Below, in pieces: positions 32,763-42,795 of a DNA stretch of 49,710 nt. Made by a program: the position numbers and the translations under genes. Below the pieces are notes generated by a model. That model had not been told where the DNA came from. It made no database searches and worked only from the letters and a program-made list of their open reading frames with translations. Source of the DNA: Alloascoidea africana (taxonomy: Eukaryota > Ascomycota > Alloascoideomycetes > Alloascoideales > Alloascoideaceae); assembly GCA_030581615.1 (NCBI GenBank), contig JAKTTT010000098.1:1-49710 (forward strand). Direction: 5' to 3'. The stretch's first letter is position 1, and every line of letters begins with the position of its first letter.

Positions 32763-33689
32763 TTGAAGGATGACTTAGCTTGTACAGGACCTGCCGAACT
32801 TGTATCTTTGTTTTTTTCTTCCTTTTCCAAGATATTTGCTGTGAAGAGTCTTGGGGAAATGAAACACTTCCTGGACCATGATATTATCCAAATTGAAGAT
32901 GTCATCTTCTTTTCTCAACACGCCTATATCTTAGAATTTGCTCACAAGTTCGATCTTGATCGTCATCCGGTTTGCGTTCCAATATTGAAAGTGGACTTTA
33001 GAGGCCTCGAGGGTCCTCTAATCAACCCCACCGACTTCCAAAGTTTGCTTGGTTAACTGAACTGGGTAGGTACATGTACTCGACCTGATATTTGCTTTGC
33101 ACTATCTACCCTTGGTTGTTTTTCAAATTCACCATCTGATGAACGCTTTGAATTACTCAAACGCCTCGGCCGCTACGTTTGTGGGACCGCATCTCTCGGC
33201 TTAACTTTCGGGAAAACTCAAGATTAACAACCACATTCCGACTTTTCCAGTGATGATTTAACCCGAAAATCCAGATCAGGCTTTATCGCCACTGCTAACC
33301 ACACTGCCATTGCGTGGAAATCAAAACTTCAAGCCGTGGTCTCTGGCTCAAGTACTGAAGCGGAATTTTATGCTGTTTCTGAAGCCACTAAATCTTGCCT
33401 ATACATCACCCAACTATTTGATGAGCTATTTCAAACTAGACTCCCTCGCCCCATAACTTTACGTATCGATAATGTTCCGGTCATGAAATTTATCGACAAT
33501 CCTAATGCTAGAGGTGGTCTCAAACACTTGGATATCCGTCTAGTGTTTCTTCGAAATTACGTTGTTGAAAAACACATCGAACTCAGAAATATTCGCTCGA
33601 ATGAAAACGTTGCAGATATGATGGCTAAGTTTTGTATCTTGTTTGATAACCTGGATGGCAAGGAGGAGATTGGTTTTTTTAGAATTTGA
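32763..33689 (+). mobile_element. Degenerate Ty1/copia retrotransposon fragment (end of reverse transcriptase plus RNase H)
   Basis: One reading frame runs through the fragment with only two in-frame TAA stops (33054-33056 and 33225-33227). It begins in the RT where the usual YVDD is replaced by a non-catalytic LKDD, then shows the copia landmarks KSLGEMKHFL, TCTRPDICFALSTL, LKRLGRYVCGT and the RNase H part with RKSRSGF, SSTEAEFYAVSEATKS, RIDN, LKHLDIRL and NENVAD. The 5' part of RT, integrase, protease, gag and LTRs are not recognisable. It cannot encode a functional enzyme. It lies about 260 bp upstream of tRNA-Asp in the same orientation, the favoured landing zone of Ty1/copia elements in yeast. 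Confidence 0.92.
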
Positions 33690-33945
33690 AGACATGTTAT
33701 TTGGCAGAAGAAAGTAATAGTTAAGTAAGGAGTTGGATAGAATTGTGGAAAGTGATTAGCTCGCTTGTGAATTACGTTATTCATTTGTCTCAAAACCCAA
33801 GATTTTAAAATCTGTGAAAGAGCAGAACCTCTGTCCTGAACTCTCAAGATAATGGCTCAAAGAATTAACATTAAGTAGCTACTTAATGAAGAAGAAACTA
33901 AATATGTTGTTAATAAGAATCACGATTTTCGAAAAGTAAAAAATA

Positions 33946-34017
33946 TCGGCAATAGTTTAGTGGCTAGAATTTCCGCCTGTCACGCGGGGGACCGGGGTTC
34001 AATTCCCCGTTGCCGAG
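33946..34017 (+). tRNA. tRNA-Asp (GTC), 72 nt, no intron
   Basis: The acceptor stem TCGGCAA pairs perfectly with TTGCCGA and G34017 is the discriminator base. The D arm reads TAGTTTAGTGGCTAGAA, the anticodon loop CTGTCAC gives GTC, and the T arm is GGGG-TTCAATT-CCCC. A-box and B-box internal promoter sequences are therefore intact, and a TTTTT pol III terminator follows at 34021. It sits beside the copia relic. Confidence 0.96.
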
Positions 34018-36045
34018 ATCTTTTTGTCAGTGTTTATTGCAACTCTTTTGTGGGTTTTTTGAACTACACACTAGATAGCGCTATTTTTTCAGGCATTGGT
34101 GCAAGTACAACAATGCAACGTAACTATTGATCTGTCTATTGGAGACCATTCTATGGGAAACGATTCAATTAAGGATCATAAACCGAAGCGTAGTTGTATC
34201 TTTTAACTTGCAAGGAGCCCGGATGCTAACAAATGAGACTTGAATTTTTTTAAAAAGATATTAAGAGTGTTAGTTCAGTGTATAGATACTGAGACATCTT
34301 AGAACATAGTGGAACTATGTTCTAGAATTGATATTATCGCTCACAACATTTTCTAAAGCAGTACAAAATCGTTGAAAAATCTGTCGATAAAACCAATTTA
34401 TATATTCTTGTTCTTTAAAGATAGTTGCAGGTGTAATCTATTTTTCAATTGTCGATTTTCGCAATAGCAATGTAAGCTACAAAGATTAGAAGCAATTAAT
34501 TGCGGGCCGATACTCCAAGTATCAGGATTCTCAATACTTTATCATGCTGTCGCTCTACAAAGCCTTTTCAGCAGTCTATTTCTCAGAGCGTATAATGTCA
34601 TTTAAAAGTAAGATGAAGTATCTAAATACCTGTTAACAAACTTTTCTTTCCAGTCTATTCTCATTGCGCAACTGTTCTGTTTTCCTGTGAGTTTCTTGTT
34701 TTCACTCCACATATTTTAACGTGAGCATGATTCCTAATCCAATTTTCACTGTACAAGAAATTGTTCTTGTTGGTTTGATCTTGAAGACATTTTTTAGCCC
34801 TAAGAAAACTTTCAAATGTTTCTACTAGATTACTATACAAGCTGGTGGAGAGATTAGGCTTAGAATATATTGCCTTATGAATTTGAAGCTACCTTGCTTG
34901 TCGTTTTTTTTTGGGTTAAAAAGCTGCTAATTGAATAAGGTTAACTAATAGAATAGGCTAACTAATTAACTAAGAATGCTTTTAGCCGTAGAGCCGGCTG
35001 TGAAGCAATCCGTAAACTTGTTTGGGAAGTTCATCTACTCATTTCCCAGAATCCTGCTTTCACAAATAATTCGAGTAACGAACCCGAGTAGATGCTGTTC
35101 TCATGGAAAATAAGTAGTTATGGACGAGCTTTGTGTAATCAGCCCAGTGGGTTGAAAAGTTATTTGTGTCAAGACACACAATTGAACATCTATTTATTGC
35201 CAGAATCGGATCTTTATATTTGAAGACTTCTACAGATCTTGCTCAATTACCGTGTTGGATCTACAAGCTGTTGACAGAAAACATAGGGAAGAGAATCAAC
35301 CTAAACGCCAACGGTTGGGACTAACTAAATATTAAGTGTCCTAGCGCAAAAGACAATCCTTCTGAACCAGCTCGGGTCTGCGAAACAGACCCTTCTGTAT
35401 GCATGCAAAGTTTAAACCGCTAACGCCCCAACCAAAATGCTTCAGGAGAGATGTGCTAAGCTGGTCCTTACCTCAGATAGAAGACTTTTAGATAATAGAT
35501 AGGGAAAACAAACAAGTAGAAAATAATTTTTGAAACAAGATTTTGACACTTTTGATGAAAAAGGACTATGTGATAGGGGGCCAAGCCGTTACGAACCTTC
35601 TTTAAGCTTTGAGGACCGGTTTGGGGATCTAACATTATCCTCACATTCACTTTGTGTCACGCTAGAAAAATTATGGTTTTGGACTTTGCATTCCTGATTT
35701 CCAGTGACAATCAACTGCTGCAAATCATTCAGGCAGTTGGCACTAGGTCTGGAGGATGTTATAACAAGGGTGTATTTGAAAGGAGAACAAGATATCACGG
35801 AGTAGTTTTGAGTAGTGTAATGTTTTGACTTTTTCTTTGCGTAGAGTTTAAGGAGAATACGAACAATTTCCGGAACGATTACGGTTCTTATAAACTGATC
35901 ACTACTACTGTTCAGTAAGAATTAAGGGCTTCTATTTTTTGTTTCTACTTTTTTTTCCCCTTCTCGTCCTCCTCTCTCATTTTTTGAATTTTTGTACCTA
36001 GAAACCAGCATTTACCAGTATATTGTGACGATACAGCATTTGGAA
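34018..36045. other. 2-kb gene-free AT-rich stretch downstream of tRNA-Asp
   Basis: No ORF above about 70 codons with any resemblance was found. A small perfect hairpin, GGGTCTG-CGAAA-CAGACCC, lies at 35374-35392. The last 200 bp are the promoter and leader of the GH76 gene, with a pyrimidine-rich tract at about 35937-35985. The rest may be decayed mobile-element sequence, but no motif is legible. Confidence 0.5.
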
Positions 36046-37449
36046 ATGATAAACCGATATTTAAGGTCGAGATATACCGGCAGTAGTCAATTTTCTGTTT
36101 TACAAGTGCTGGTATGCCTCCTTTTTCAGACTATAGTGGTGAAATCACTGGAAATAGAAACCACAGATCTGGCATCTCTGCAACGGGCTACATCGCTTAT
36201 TGCAGATGGGTTAATGGATTACTATAATGGTCTCGACTACGGGCAAACAATAGGGATGTTCGTAAGTCCTTATTACTGGTGGGAGGCCGGCACCGCCTGG
36301 GGAAGCATACTCGACTACTGGTGGTACATGGGCAACAGCACATATAACGACAAGCTTCTTCAAGCTCTGCAATTTCAAGTTGGAGAGAACAACGACTATA
36401 TTCCTTCTAACCAGTCGACGACAGAGGGAAACGATGACCAGGCTTTCTGGGGCATCACGGTGATGGCAGCCACGGAGAGGAATTTTACGAACCCGCCAGA
36501 AGACAAGCCTCAATGGCTGTACCTGTCCCAAGCTGTTTTCAACACGATGGCTCACCGATGGGACGATGGACACTGTGGAGGAGGCCTCAGATGGCAGATT
36601 TTCCCCTGGAACAACGGCTACAACTACAAGAACACAATCAGCAACGGAGCTCTTTTCCACATGGGGGCCCGGCTGGCGAGGTACACGAGAAACGACAGCT
36701 ATGTGGACTGGGCCGAGAAGATCTGGGACTGGCTGGTGGCAGTCAAGTTTGTGGTCACCGAGGACTGGTGGTTCGTCTACGACGGAGCGCTGATGGACAA
36801 CAACTGCACCAAGGTCCACAATCTCCAGTGGAGCTACAACCAGGGCATCATGTTGGCCGGAGCAGCCTACTTGTACAACTACACGGAGGATCCGATCTGG
36901 CTCGAGAGAACTCAGAAGCTGCTGGATGCCACCATAGTGTTTTTCGACGGGAACAGTGGCATCATGTACGAGGCAGCCTGCCAGCCCAGCGGGAACTGCA
37001 ATAACGACCAACGGTCCTTCAAAGCCATTCTCTCGAGGTTCCTGGGACTGACTGCGCAAATGGTCCCGAGCACCTGGGAAACCATACGAGGCCACTTGGA
37101 CAGATCTGCGACGGCCGCAGCGGCCTCGTGTAGCGGAGGAAGCGATGGCCACACGTGCGGACTCAACTGGCTCGTGGGAGAATGGGACGGGATATATGGC
37201 CTCGGAGAGCAGATGAGTGCGTTGGAGGTGATCCAGAACCTGTGGGCCATGGACCGGCCGGCACCCTACACCACATCTTCGGGAGGCTCTTCGACAGGCA
37301 GCTCGTCGGCCGGCATGAACCGGACAGACACCGAGAGCGTGGGCCACAAGGGCCTGGACATCCGCACGAAAGACCGGGCCGGGGCGGCTGTGATCACGGT
37401 GGTGGTTGGCTCCATCACGGTGGGGACCTCGATCTGGCTCATGGTGTAG
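36046..37449 (+). CDS. GPI-anchored GH76 mannan endo-1,6-alpha-mannosidase-like protein (DCW1/DFG5 family)
   Basis: From the first in-frame ATG at 36046 the protein has 467 residues (yeast Dcw1 449, Dfg5 458). A signal peptide occupies about residues 16-35. The GH76 domain covers most of the chain, with the catalytic Asp pair at 130-131 in GNDDQAFW and further conserved motifs YYWWEAGTAWGS, RWDDGHCGGGLRWQI and NWLVGEWDG. Several N-glycosylation sites occur. The C-terminus is Ser/Gly-rich and ends in a hydrophobic tail (GAAVITVVVGSITVG), as expected for a GPI signal. Dcw1 and Dfg5 are essential as a pair and attach GPI mannoproteins to the wall glucan. Which paralogue this is cannot be decided. 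Codon use becomes strongly GC-rich from about 36500. Confidence 0.93.
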   Translation: MINRYLRSRYTGSSQFSVLQVLVCLLFQTIVVKSLEIETTDLASLQRATSLIADGLMDYYNGLDYGQTIGMFVSPYYWWEAGTAWGSILDYWWYMGNSTYNDKLLQALQFQVGENNDYIPSNQSTTEGNDDQAFWGITVMAATERNFTNPPEDKPQWLYLSQAVFNTMAHRWDDGHCGGGLRWQIFPWNNGYNYKNTISNGALFHMGARLARYTRNDSYVDWAEKIWDWLVAVKFVVTEDWWFVYDGALMDNNCTKVHNLQWSYNQGIMLAGAAYLYNYTEDPIWLERTQKLLDATIVFFDGNSGIMYEAACQPSGNCNNDQRSFKAILSRFLGLTAQMVPSTWETIRGHLDRSATAAAASCSGGSDGHTCGLNWLVGEWDGIYGLGEQMSALEVIQNLWAMDRPAPYTTSSGGSSTGSSSAGMNRTDTESVGHKGLDIRTKDRAGAAVITVVVGSITVGTSIWLMV

Positions 37450-37570
37450 GATTTGGAGTAGAGGCTAGTATGGCGTTTACGCGCGCCCCGTGTATAGCTC
37501 AGAACAGATAGAGAAGACGTCTTCCTCGCTCGCTTCACCACAACCACTCTCGCTACAACATCCACGCGAA

Positions 37571-39335
37571 ATGGGCCCTCGAAGAACCATTCCCACGGCC
37601 CGCTACGCCGACGGGGTCAGGCAGAGCTCGCCCTATGCCAGGCCCGCCGAGGCCAGCGGCCCGAGTACCGTAAGCGATCTCTTCAAGTGTCTCGAGCGCT
37701 CTTCAGTAGGCTAACATGGAAAACTATATGCAGCCCTCGACCCCAGGAGGCTTGTTCTCTAGAGTGAAAACTATTCTGTCCCCCCTTTCGTGGGCCAGTC
37801 GGAAGGACTCACAGAGCCCAGGAGACTCTCTGCCCCTGTTCAGGCAAGTGTCACAGGCACAGACCCACCGGCAGAGCCCTCAGTTTCGACTTGAAACCGA
37901 GGAGTTATCTCCTAACCAGCGGCTTTCAGAGTTTTTCCGAAGAAAAGGGAATGAGCCTTTAACTGACATTGAGATGGAGGGAGTCATGTCGCTAATGAGA
38001 AAGGCTTCTTCTCCTACTCAAGCCAAAGAACCAGCTCAGGCACAACCACCGAAGCCAGCCCCTGTCCAGCCGCTCGCAACTTCAGTGCCTGCTCACACAA
38101 GTGTAGCAACCACCAGTTCTAGAAAGCTGTTTTCAGATACGAGGAGCCATGCTCAGCAGTATGTGCCTCCCGACGTTCCTACTTATAACCCCATCTACAC
38201 CTCTTCTAGAAAGCAGGATGATGAAGAAAGGGAAAAGAGAAGGAGAACCAGAACTACTCTGTCTCCTCCTAGGAAACGGGCCTTCAAGTATTCCTCAATT
38301 CCTTCCCCCTATCGTTTGGGTCCTAGGCGTAGTACTCCTAGTGTTGAGAGTTTACAGAGAAAGGAAGAGCCTGAAAAGTTCAATTCCAAGCCGATCAGTG
38401 ACACAGCATCTCATATCCTGAGCGTCTTGGAGTCCGAAACTCCACCCCAGACAAAGACAAAGACCAGTGTTCGGGAGACTAGCACAAGCACAAAAGCAGA
38501 TACAAAAGCAGATACAGAAGGCTTCACAAACCCGTATCAGCTTAGCCCTGTTACAAGACGCAGAAAGCAACAGAATCCAACAGAGGGAGAATCGAAGAAG
38601 CGGGCGGAAAGCACGCAAGAGAAACAGACTACAGAACCCAAGAGTGTGAGCGACAGCGAAATGAAAGACGTGAGCGTCAGCATAGCTAAACCAGATGATA
38701 AAAAATCAAAAGTACCCAAAAAGTTAGAGTCCCCTTCAAAACTTCCAACCCTATTCCCGTCCATGGAAAAATACAAACCTGTAAAATCCTCATCATTACG
38801 TGAGACGGTTGTTGCGGAAGAAACTGATGACAGTTCTCGCATCCCAAGCTCCAAGACTGGCTCTGCAACTAACCAAAAGAAGGATCACAAGCAGTCAACA
38901 AAAACTAAGGCGAAATCTTTTTCGTTTGGAGGTAAAACCGCATCGGCGTCAATCTCACCTTTGAAAAAGCAGAACCATTCCGAGAAAGACAAGAAAGGAG
39001 AGTTGAAGGGGAAAGAAACTCAATTGAAGGCCAGCTTTGGCTTTCCCTCGTTACCCCCGCCTGCTCGCTCTGCACCTGAAACCACAAACAAGCCACAGTC
39101 GTCTTTGCCCGTACCAATTGCTCATAAAGAAAAACCCAAGCCTTCGAATAGCCTGACACCGGGTTTCTTGAGCAACAATACAGATGCAGACCCAGCTCCA
39201 AAGAAGGAAAGCTTTCAACAGAGTGTTACCCCAGACACGACTTTTTCGTTTCCGAATGTGTCAGGCACGAGTTTGAACACAAAACCGGTTGATTCGGAAA
39301 AGGTCCTACAGTACAAGAAGCTGTTTGTGTTTTGA
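37571..39335 (+). CDS. NUP60: Nuclear basket nucleoporin Nup60, two exons
   Basis: Exons are 37571..37669 and 37734..39335, encoding 566 residues. The intron (64 nt) has donor GTAAGC, branch GCTAAC and acceptor GCAG, and joins the N-terminal arm to the amphipathic helix region GGLFSRVKTILSPL. Diagnostic matches to yeast Nup60 are LSEFFRRKGNEPLTDIE and EMEGVMSLMRKASS, FKYSSIPSPYR, DTASHILSVLE, KYKPVKSSSLRETVV and the C-terminal VLQYKKLFVF. The last 150 residues hold FSFGG, FGFPS and FSFPN motifs of FxF type. Nup60 binds the nuclear membrane and anchors Mlp proteins and Nup2. The order of motifs is that of yeast Nup60, although the chain is mostly disordered. Confidence 0.92.
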
Positions 39336-39814
39336 AAAGTAATTTGCTCCGTTTATTGTCTACTGTGTGTGTAAATATAACTCTTTCTCTTTCTCTCTTT
39401 GCTTTCTTTGGCATATCATTAATTGACCGTCTAGCACGCACGTTTTGCACTCTAAAATGGCCCCGTATAATAGATAGAAGGTTGCCAGATCCGCAGGGAT
39501 GTGAGTCTGAGGGTGGCTGACGATTCGGATAACGAGAACAGATGCTCTTCCCACCAGCTGCGAATCTTTTCCTGCCCGATGATGACGAAGCCCTCGCTTG
39601 CTCGTGGCAAACCCTAAAGACAGCTTATCATTGGGGTTGTCTATCGCACCATTTGGCTATGACCCTGTCTCGTGAACAAAACCTCTTTTTTTTTCTTTAC
39701 CTCCCCCCATTCTCACGCTCACGCTCTACACTCACAAGCATTTATGCCCTCTCCTTATCGCAACCAGCAACACCTCTACTCGATTCACAGTTAGTCTGAA
39801 AATACACACCCCAA
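39336..39814. other. Spacer between NUP60 and the acyltransferase gene
   Basis: The 479 bp hold no supported gene. The first part is pyrimidine-rich (TTTCTCTTTCTCTC around 39385-39400) and the last part is the promoter of the acyltransferase, also rich in CT. A CCCTAAA (39612-39618) is a single Tbf1-type half-site at best. Confidence 0.35.
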
Positions 39815-40990
39815 ATGCCTCCTCCATCGTCGAGCTCTCGCTCAGGTCTGCTCGGCACCGTCTTCCGAACGGTGACCCTGGCCTTCTATTTTCTGCTGAT
39901 GCTGCTCAGCGTGCTCTTCGCCCAGGCCGTGGGCCTTCCTCTCGCAATCTTGCGCAACCAGCGCTACCTGTTCCGATGGATGCAATTGACGAAAAACATG
40001 TTTGTCGTCTTCATGGTGTCCGCTACGCAGTGGTATGCACCCACCCGGATCCAGATCCACTCGGACATAAAGTCGATGGGCCGTGGCTTCTTCCAGATGG
40101 ACAACTCTGGTCTGGTTCTGCAAACGTTGCTCGACAAATACTCGATAGTGATATCCAACCACCAGCTCTACTCCGATTGGATCTACCTGTGGTGGATAGC
40201 CTACACTGCCAAGCTGCAAAACTCGATCTATATTATGCTCAAGGCGTCGCTTTCCAAGATCCCAATTGTGGGCGGCGGCATGAAACGATGGAAGTTTATC
40301 TTCATGGAGAGAAACTGGCAGACTGATCGGACGACTGTGGACTCGCTGCTGGATGAAATCGTTTGCAACACTCTGGGATATGGAGATGGCTGCACTCTGC
40401 TGATGTTTCCTGAGGGCACAAACATGGCCGCTGAAGCAAGGGCAAAGTCCGATTACTTTGCAACCAAAAACAATATGAGAAAGCCGAAGCATGTCTTGTT
40501 TCCAAGATCCACCGGCTTGCGATTTGTGCTTCAGAAACTGGCCCAAACCAACGTCGAGTATGTCTACGATTGCACATTGGCCTATTCCGGGGTCCCAGAG
40601 GACGAGTATGGAGAAGACATTTACACTCTGCCAGGCATATATTTGCGAGGACAGTATCCCGCCCAGCTAAGTATGTACTGGCGACGGTTCAAGATCCAGG
40701 AAATTCCATTCCAGGACCCTGAACAGTTTGATCTCTGGCTTGTCCAGGTCTGGTACGAGAAGGACGAGTTACTCCAGAATTACCACAATAGTCCGGACAG
40801 ATCTTTTGTTGCAGAAGACGAGGACACTGGTCGAAGTGCTGACTCAGATTCCTATCGAGAAGAGCAGGTTGAAATCACAGAGACAAAAGTCCGGCTCACG
40901 CGCAAGTCCGAGCTACTCTATCTCTTTTCGATTCCTCTTCTGGGCATTAGCTTGCTTTGGGGATTTAAAAGGTACACGTCTCTGTATTAG
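39815..40990 (+). CDS. Membrane lysophospholipid acyltransferase, PSI1/CST26/LCLAT-like
   Basis: The 391-residue protein carries the PlsC acyltransferase motifs. The catalytic NHX4D is NHQLYSD at residues 115-121, continuing DWIYLWW; the glycerophosphate-binding motif is FPEGTN at 198-203. A hydrophobic N-terminal segment (about 18-45) and a C-terminal one (about 365-385) suggest an ER membrane protein. The NHQLYSDW variant is typical of lysocardiolipin/lysophosphatidylinositol acyltransferases; yeast Psi1/Cst26 places stearate at sn-1 of phosphatidylinositol. Residues after 320 are acidic and variable. A possible optional 3' intron (40972-41044) would replace the last six residues. Confidence 0.87.
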   Translation: MPPPSSSSRSGLLGTVFRTVTLAFYFLLMLLSVLFAQAVGLPLAILRNQRYLFRWMQLTKNMFVVFMVSATQWYAPTRIQIHSDIKSMGRGFFQMDNSGLVLQTLLDKYSIVISNHQLYSDWIYLWWIAYTAKLQNSIYIMLKASLSKIPIVGGGMKRWKFIFMERNWQTDRTTVDSLLDEIVCNTLGYGDGCTLLMFPEGTNMAAEARAKSDYFATKNNMRKPKHVLFPRSTGLRFVLQKLAQTNVEYVYDCTLAYSGVPEDEYGEDIYTLPGIYLRGQYPAQLSMYWRRFKIQEIPFQDPEQFDLWLVQVWYEKDELLQNYHNSPDRSFVAEDEDTGRSADSDSYREEQVEITETKVRLTRKSELLYLFSIPLLGISLLWGFKRYTSLY

Positions 40991-41340
40991 TTTATGTTGT
41001 TCACTTCACTTCTGTTTTGTTTGTTTCTTTTGTTCTGATTTCAGTTATTACGGTAACGCGAAGCATAGCCTGACTTCATCAGGCCTGTAGAGGTAAGAGA
41101 TACCTTACCTCTTCTTTCTTTTAGATACACCCCCAATCTTTGTCTTTTCCCCCCAACAACACCAATTTGAGTCCTTTACAACCAGTTGCTTTATTATTAC
41201 CTAGCTGTAAGAAATATATAATAGGCTAGCATTCCTGTTATTTGGATTGTAATAAGAAATATCAGTTTCAGTGTGCACTTTTACACAAAAGCTTAGAGAA
41301 AGAAAAAAAAAAAAATACAAGCGCTTGGTTATAAAACAAA
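40991..41340. other. Spacer upstream of the unrecognised two-exon gene
   Basis: The 350 bp contain the acyltransferase 3' flank, including a possible alternative last exon ending at 41090, and an AT-rich promoter with an A13 run just before 41320. No other feature is seen. Confidence 0.35.
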
Positions 41341-42595
41341 ATGATCAAGAAATCGCGGGTATACCATGTCACAAAATCCCCTTTTAAAGGTCTACCTAAG
41401 ATAGCCAACCGATTTGGACGTCAAAATAGGGGGACTTTGAATCCTCAGCATCCATCCCCTTGCCAGCAAGAAACGTGCACAGGGGGGACTTTAACAAGTA
41501 GCCTCTGCCACTCCCAAGAAACGTGCACAGTGGAAATTGCACCAGATACAAAGCTAAACAATAGAGTAGCATTGGGACATACAGAAGATTCAACGGCTTT
41601 GAAGTTGGAACTTGGTCGTTCTGATCTCGTTCAGATAGGGAAACAACGGTGGACCTCAAAGATAAAGCAAGGCGAGCTTTCCAAAATAAAAAAAGGTTTC
41701 ACCAGAGCCTGCCAAAAGTTTCACCATAATCCTGTGGGAAAAAATACCAGAAAATTTGAGATTGGAAAAGATGGGAATGAATATTACAACGATGACAAAG
41801 TTGGCATTTGCAATGCAGATGCTAGTTGCTTTCAACCAAAAAATCCGCCAGACTATACCAATTTAGTTGCTAATCAAAAGGCTAGAATGGACCCTAAAGC
41901 AAGCTTATGGGGGAACTACTCGAATGACAACTGGCTGAATTCCTTTAACTTGGAACTTGATTTAGGTCCAAGCTTAAGATCTTATTGCAGCAAGCGCTGG
42001 TACGAACTATCATCTATTTCTGACGCTCCACCGCCTATGGAGCAGAAAAATTCAGAAAGCTGTAAGTCGGGAGTCCCAATTTCAATTGCTATGGCATTAC
42101 TAACTAACATTTAAAGTCCCCCAAACTAAAGAATGCCTCTCCAGTTTTGAGAAACCACAACACTTTGAAACAACATCAAGTGTGAATATGTACACCCCAC
42201 TCCTTGAAAAAGAGCACGAGAGTGATGGCGATATTGCCATGGCGGATGGTCCGAGTGCTTATGGGAGTCAATGGAATACAGAGGCACCCAGAATAAGATT
42301 TGGTCAGGATAAGGTATTCGAGTACGACAAGAAAAAGCCATCTTCAACTATGCCTGTCCATGTATTCTACCGCGAACGTAAAACCTCTGAAGAACTTGAA
42401 CAAGAAGATTACTGCTTGAGGCAGTGGCATTTTACTAGCGACCGGCATAATGAGAATGATAACCAAAATATGAAAGTAAAACGAAGGGAGTGGAGTAAAG
42501 CTCGACTTTTCAAAACCAATACCAAAGCACTCGAGGTGGAAAAAAACTCCATGGAAAATTCAGGGAATTACATCTCAACTGACTGCAGTGTATGA
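41341..42595 (+). CDS. Unrecognised protein, two exons
   Basis: Exons are 41341..42061 and 42117..42595, encoding 399 residues. The intron has donor GTAAGT and a perfect TACTAAC (42098-42104), with AAAG as the first AG after it; an alternative acceptor at 42131 also keeps the frame (15 nt shorter product). The N-terminus is basic (MIKKSRVYHVTKSPFKG). Residues about 32-64 contain a degenerate duplication with two copies of QETCT. Exon 2 encodes a polar stretch with acidic ESDGDIAMADG, then YDKKKPSSTMPVHVFYRERK. No signal peptide or membrane segment is visible and I recognise no family. The splice signals and frame continuity make a real gene likely. It is convergent with FAB1. Confidence 0.6.
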
Positions 42596-42795
42596 GCTAA
42601 AGATATATAAATTCTAATGATCAATTTCGCTTACTGTGAATAAAAAATTTATCATTAACACTTCTATGCTTCTGTCTAGATATTAAACTGCCTTGGTTTG
42701 AACTGTCAAACGCCTTGGCACCAGCAACTAAAGAATAAAATCACCGGTCAGAGGTACTAATCAATCAAAAAAAAAGAAAATGTAACAGAAATCAC

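Noticed and set aside
36211-37347. 378-codon minus-strand ORF opposite the GH76 gene
   Set aside because: It overlaps a conserved secreted enzyme in antisense in a GC-rich region; the composition is Arg/Val-rich shadow with no family features.
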